Origin: Planctomycetota bacterium
GTDB taxonomy: Bacteria; Planctomycetota; UBA1135; UBA2386
Assembly (NCBI GenBank): GCA_023433825.1
Contig: JAEYTU010000482.1
Coordinates: 1-10,675, forward strand
Direction: 5' to 3'
DNA length: 10,675 nucleotides
Below, one piece after another: positions 6,357 to 10,675 of this stretch. Position numbers and translations under genes: made by a program. The notes under the pieces are model-generated. The model was not told the DNA's origin. It searched no databases and saw only the letters and a program-made list of their open reading frames with translations. How positions within the stretch are numbered: the stretch's first letter is position 1; every line of letters begins with the position of its first letter.

Positions 6357-6620
6357 TGGCTGCGTGTCGTTGTCGTCGTTTTCGTTGCGCGTGACGCGGC
6401 TTCAGCCGGCTGGCGAGTCGTTGCTCGCTCGAAGGTTTCTGATCTCACGTTTCGCAATGGCCAGAGCCTACCTGCTCGAACCCGCACGTCACGCTGACGT
6501 CGAGCCTCGCGCGCGGACGCAGGCCGCGTGCGACGCGCGCGCTCGTCGCTACCATCCGCGCCCGATCCCGCCGGTCGCATCGTCGCGTCGCGGCGCACTG
6601 ACACCGACCCGAGCCACATC
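6357..6620. other. Divergent intergenic region between the ImmA module and tex
   Basis: These 264 bases lie between two divergent start codons and must hold the promoter for the leftward ImmA/DUF4411 unit and probably the one for rightward tex. I see no convincing -35/-10 pair. It contains a 10-base perfect palindrome, CAGCCGGCTG (6403-6412), 47 bases upstream of the ImmA start, where an XRE autoregulator might bind; a palindrome this short is weak evidence. It also contains the right copy of the 18-bp direct repeat. No RNA gene is apparent. Confidence 0.35.
6523..6540. repeat. 18-bp direct repeat, right copy
   Basis: This is identical to 4642-4659 and in the same orientation. It lies 80 bases upstream of the chosen tex start. 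If the DNA between the two copies were removed, together with one copy, the carboxypeptidase and tex start codons would face each other across roughly 145 bases. That is an ordinary divergent promoter region, which makes an insertion between them plausible. Confidence 0.5.
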
Positions 6621-8938
<2,318 letters not shown>

Positions 8939-8939
<1 letters not shown>

Positions 8940-10675
8940 TGCACAACCACGCGTCCGTGAAGTTCGTCGTCGTTCTGTGGGTGCTGGTCGCGGGGCTCGT
9001 CGCGCAGGCCGTCCACTACGAAGTGCGCGCGACGACGGCCACCGGTGACTCGGTGCCGATCGACGTGCGGATGACGGTCGAGAAGCCGCCGCCGCGGATG
9101 GTCGTCGGCATTCCACTGTGGACGCCGGGGTCGTATCGGTTGCGCCCGTTTCCGGAGCAGATCGTCGGGTTGCAGGCGTTCGCGGCCGACGGCACCGAGC
9201 TGCCGATGCTGGCGTTGCAGCGGGGACGATTCGAGGTCGCCGTCGGTGATGCGCCGCGTGTCGAAGTCCGCTATCGGGTCGAGTTGCCGGCCGACGCGCG
9301 GTTCATGCAACGTTCGCCGAATCGTCGCGCGATCACGTACGAAGGTCCCGAGGTGTACCTGTACGTCGTCGGCCACGAGCGCGCGCCGGTGCATGTGACG
9401 TTCGCGTTGCCCGAAGGTTGGAAGCAGGCGTCGGGGCTGCAGCGGCTCGACGACGGGCGGTACTTCGCGAAGGACTACGACGTGCTCGCCGACTGCCCGG
9501 TCAAGCTCGGGACGTTCCAGGAGTTCGCGTTCGACGCGGCCGGCGCGCGGATCGAGGTCGTCGTCGACGCCGTGAACGACGTGGAGTTCGACGCGACGCC
9601 GTGGCTCGCCAACATCGAGAAGGTCGTCGTCACGGAGGCGGCGATGTTCGGCGGGCTGCCGTTCGATCGTTACGTATTCCTGTTCACGGCCGGTTCGGCG
9701 GCGAGTGGTGGGGGACTCGAGCATCTGAACTCGACGACGATCGGCACGTCGGCGCGCATGCTCGCGCGCGACCCGATGACGTCGATGTCGACGATCGCGC
9801 ACGAGTTCTTCCACGTGTGGAACGTCAAGCGGCTGCGGCCGCGCGAACTCGGGCCGTTCGACTACGCGGCGCCGGTGCGGAGCAAGCACCTGTGGCTGAT
9901 GGAGGGTGTGACGAGTTACTTCACCGAGGTGACGCTGGCGCGCGCGGGGCTGCGGACCGAGGCGCAGTTCTGGCGCGCAATGGCGAGCCAGATCGCGACG
10001 TTCGAGAGCGCGCCGGCGCGTGCACACGTCTCGTCGGAGCAGGCATCGGTCGCGGTGTGGGACGTTCGTCCGCCGGATCGCGATCTGAACTACTACAACT
10101 CGGGCCTCGTGCTCGGGCTGTGCCTCGACCTCGAGATTCGGCGGCGCACGGGGAACGCGAAGAAGCTCGACGACGTGATCGTCGCGTTGTGGCGACGGTG
10201 TGAGGAGCGGGGTGTCGGGTTCGACGATGGGGACGTCGTGAAGGTCGCCAGCGAGATCGCGGGCGCCGACCTCGCGCCGTTCTTCGATCGTCATGTCGCC
10301 GGGGTCGTGCGGCCGGACTACGTCGGGTTGCTCGCCGCCGCCGGGATCACGTGCACGCTGACCGCGACCGAGTCGCGGCAGTTGCGCGGTGTGCGCAGCA
10401 TCGAGCGCGACGGCAAGCGTTGGCATCTGTATGCGAATCCCGATGCGTCGCCGGCCGCTGTCGTGGCGACGGCCGGTGGCGTCGTGACGTCGATCGACGG
10501 GAAGTCGACCGAGGACGTCGACGACATCGCGACGGCGATCCCCGAGACGGGCGACACGGTCACACTCGAGATCCGCACGGCGACCGGCGCGACCGCGACG
10601 ATCCGCGCATCGATCGAGCCCCGCCGCCGCGTCCGCGCCGAGCTCTCCCTCGACCCTGCCGCGACCGACGCGCAG
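8939..10675 (+). CDS. Secreted M61 family aminopeptidase, C-terminus cut by the window edge
   Basis: The frame is open for 579 codons from ATG 8939 to the last base; no stop is reached. M61 enzymes are zinc aminopeptidases of the glycyl-aminopeptidase type, usually carrying a PDZ domain. Seen here are a signal peptide (residues 1-24, hydrophobic VVVLWVLVAGLVAQA, cleavage after AQA), the N-terminal motif PLWTPGSYRLR near residue 60, the conserved GGGLEHLNST, the zinc motif HEFFH (288-292) followed by VWNVKRLRP, and the third ligand Glu322 in LMEGVTSYFTE. Residues of about 484-560 resemble a degenerate PDZ domain (SPAAVVATAGGVVTSIDGKS). Family members are about 580-640 residues, so only the tail is missing. 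The protein is predicted to act in the periplasm or outside the cell. Why it is coupled to tex is not clear from function. Confidence 0.93.

Noticed and set aside
6403..6412. Palindrome CAGCCGGCTG as an operator for the XRE/ImmA protein
   Set aside because: A 10-base palindrome of GC-rich sequence is expected by chance in a window this long, and there is no second copy to support it.
6528..6620. Upstream start of tex at ATG 6528
   Set aside because: The added 31 residues do not resemble Tex, and the family length and N-terminal sequence fit GTG 6621. It would also place the direct repeat partly inside the coding region.

Overview
The window comes from a GC-rich bacterium with very frequent CG dinucleotides. 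The best guess is a member of the Planctomycetota. The two secreted proteins at the left edge, and the tail of the carboxypeptidase, carry a C-terminal beta-rich domain that I associate from memory with planctomycete exported proteins. Most genes here also lack a clear Shine-Dalgarno sequence. This assignment is inference, held at about 60% confidence.

Layout. (1) Positions 1-1369, plus strand: the tail of one secreted protein, then a complete tandem paralogue. (2) Positions 1493-2068, plus strand: a murein L,D-transpeptidase of the YkuD_2 type. It is bracketed by copies of a 33-bp palindromic repeat. (3) Positions 2140-4593, minus strand: a large secreted zinc carboxypeptidase (M14), convergent with the transpeptidase. 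Two more repeat copies fill the space between them, and the stop codons of both genes lie inside the repeats. (4) Positions 4702-6356, minus strand: a two-gene module with a 4-base ATGA overlap, made of an XRE/ImmA-IrrE metallopeptidase followed by a DUF4411 PIN-like protein, a probable toxin-antitoxin pair. An exact 18-bp direct repeat lies on each side of it (4642-4659 and 6523-6540), and the sampled GC is lower than next door, which suggests an inserted cassette. (5) Positions 6621-10675, plus strand: the housekeeping gene tex, which overlaps by one base the start of a secreted M61 aminopeptidase. That gene runs off the right edge of the window.

Functionally, three gene groups concern the cell surface or exported protein: the beta-rich secreted pair, the L,D-transpeptidase, and the M14 and M61 peptidases. 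They do not form an obvious pathway. The parts most worth a second look are the dispersed palindromes that supply stop codons, the inverted-repeat bracket around an L,D-transpeptidase that lacks a signal peptide, and the direct-repeat bracket around the toxin-antitoxin-like module.
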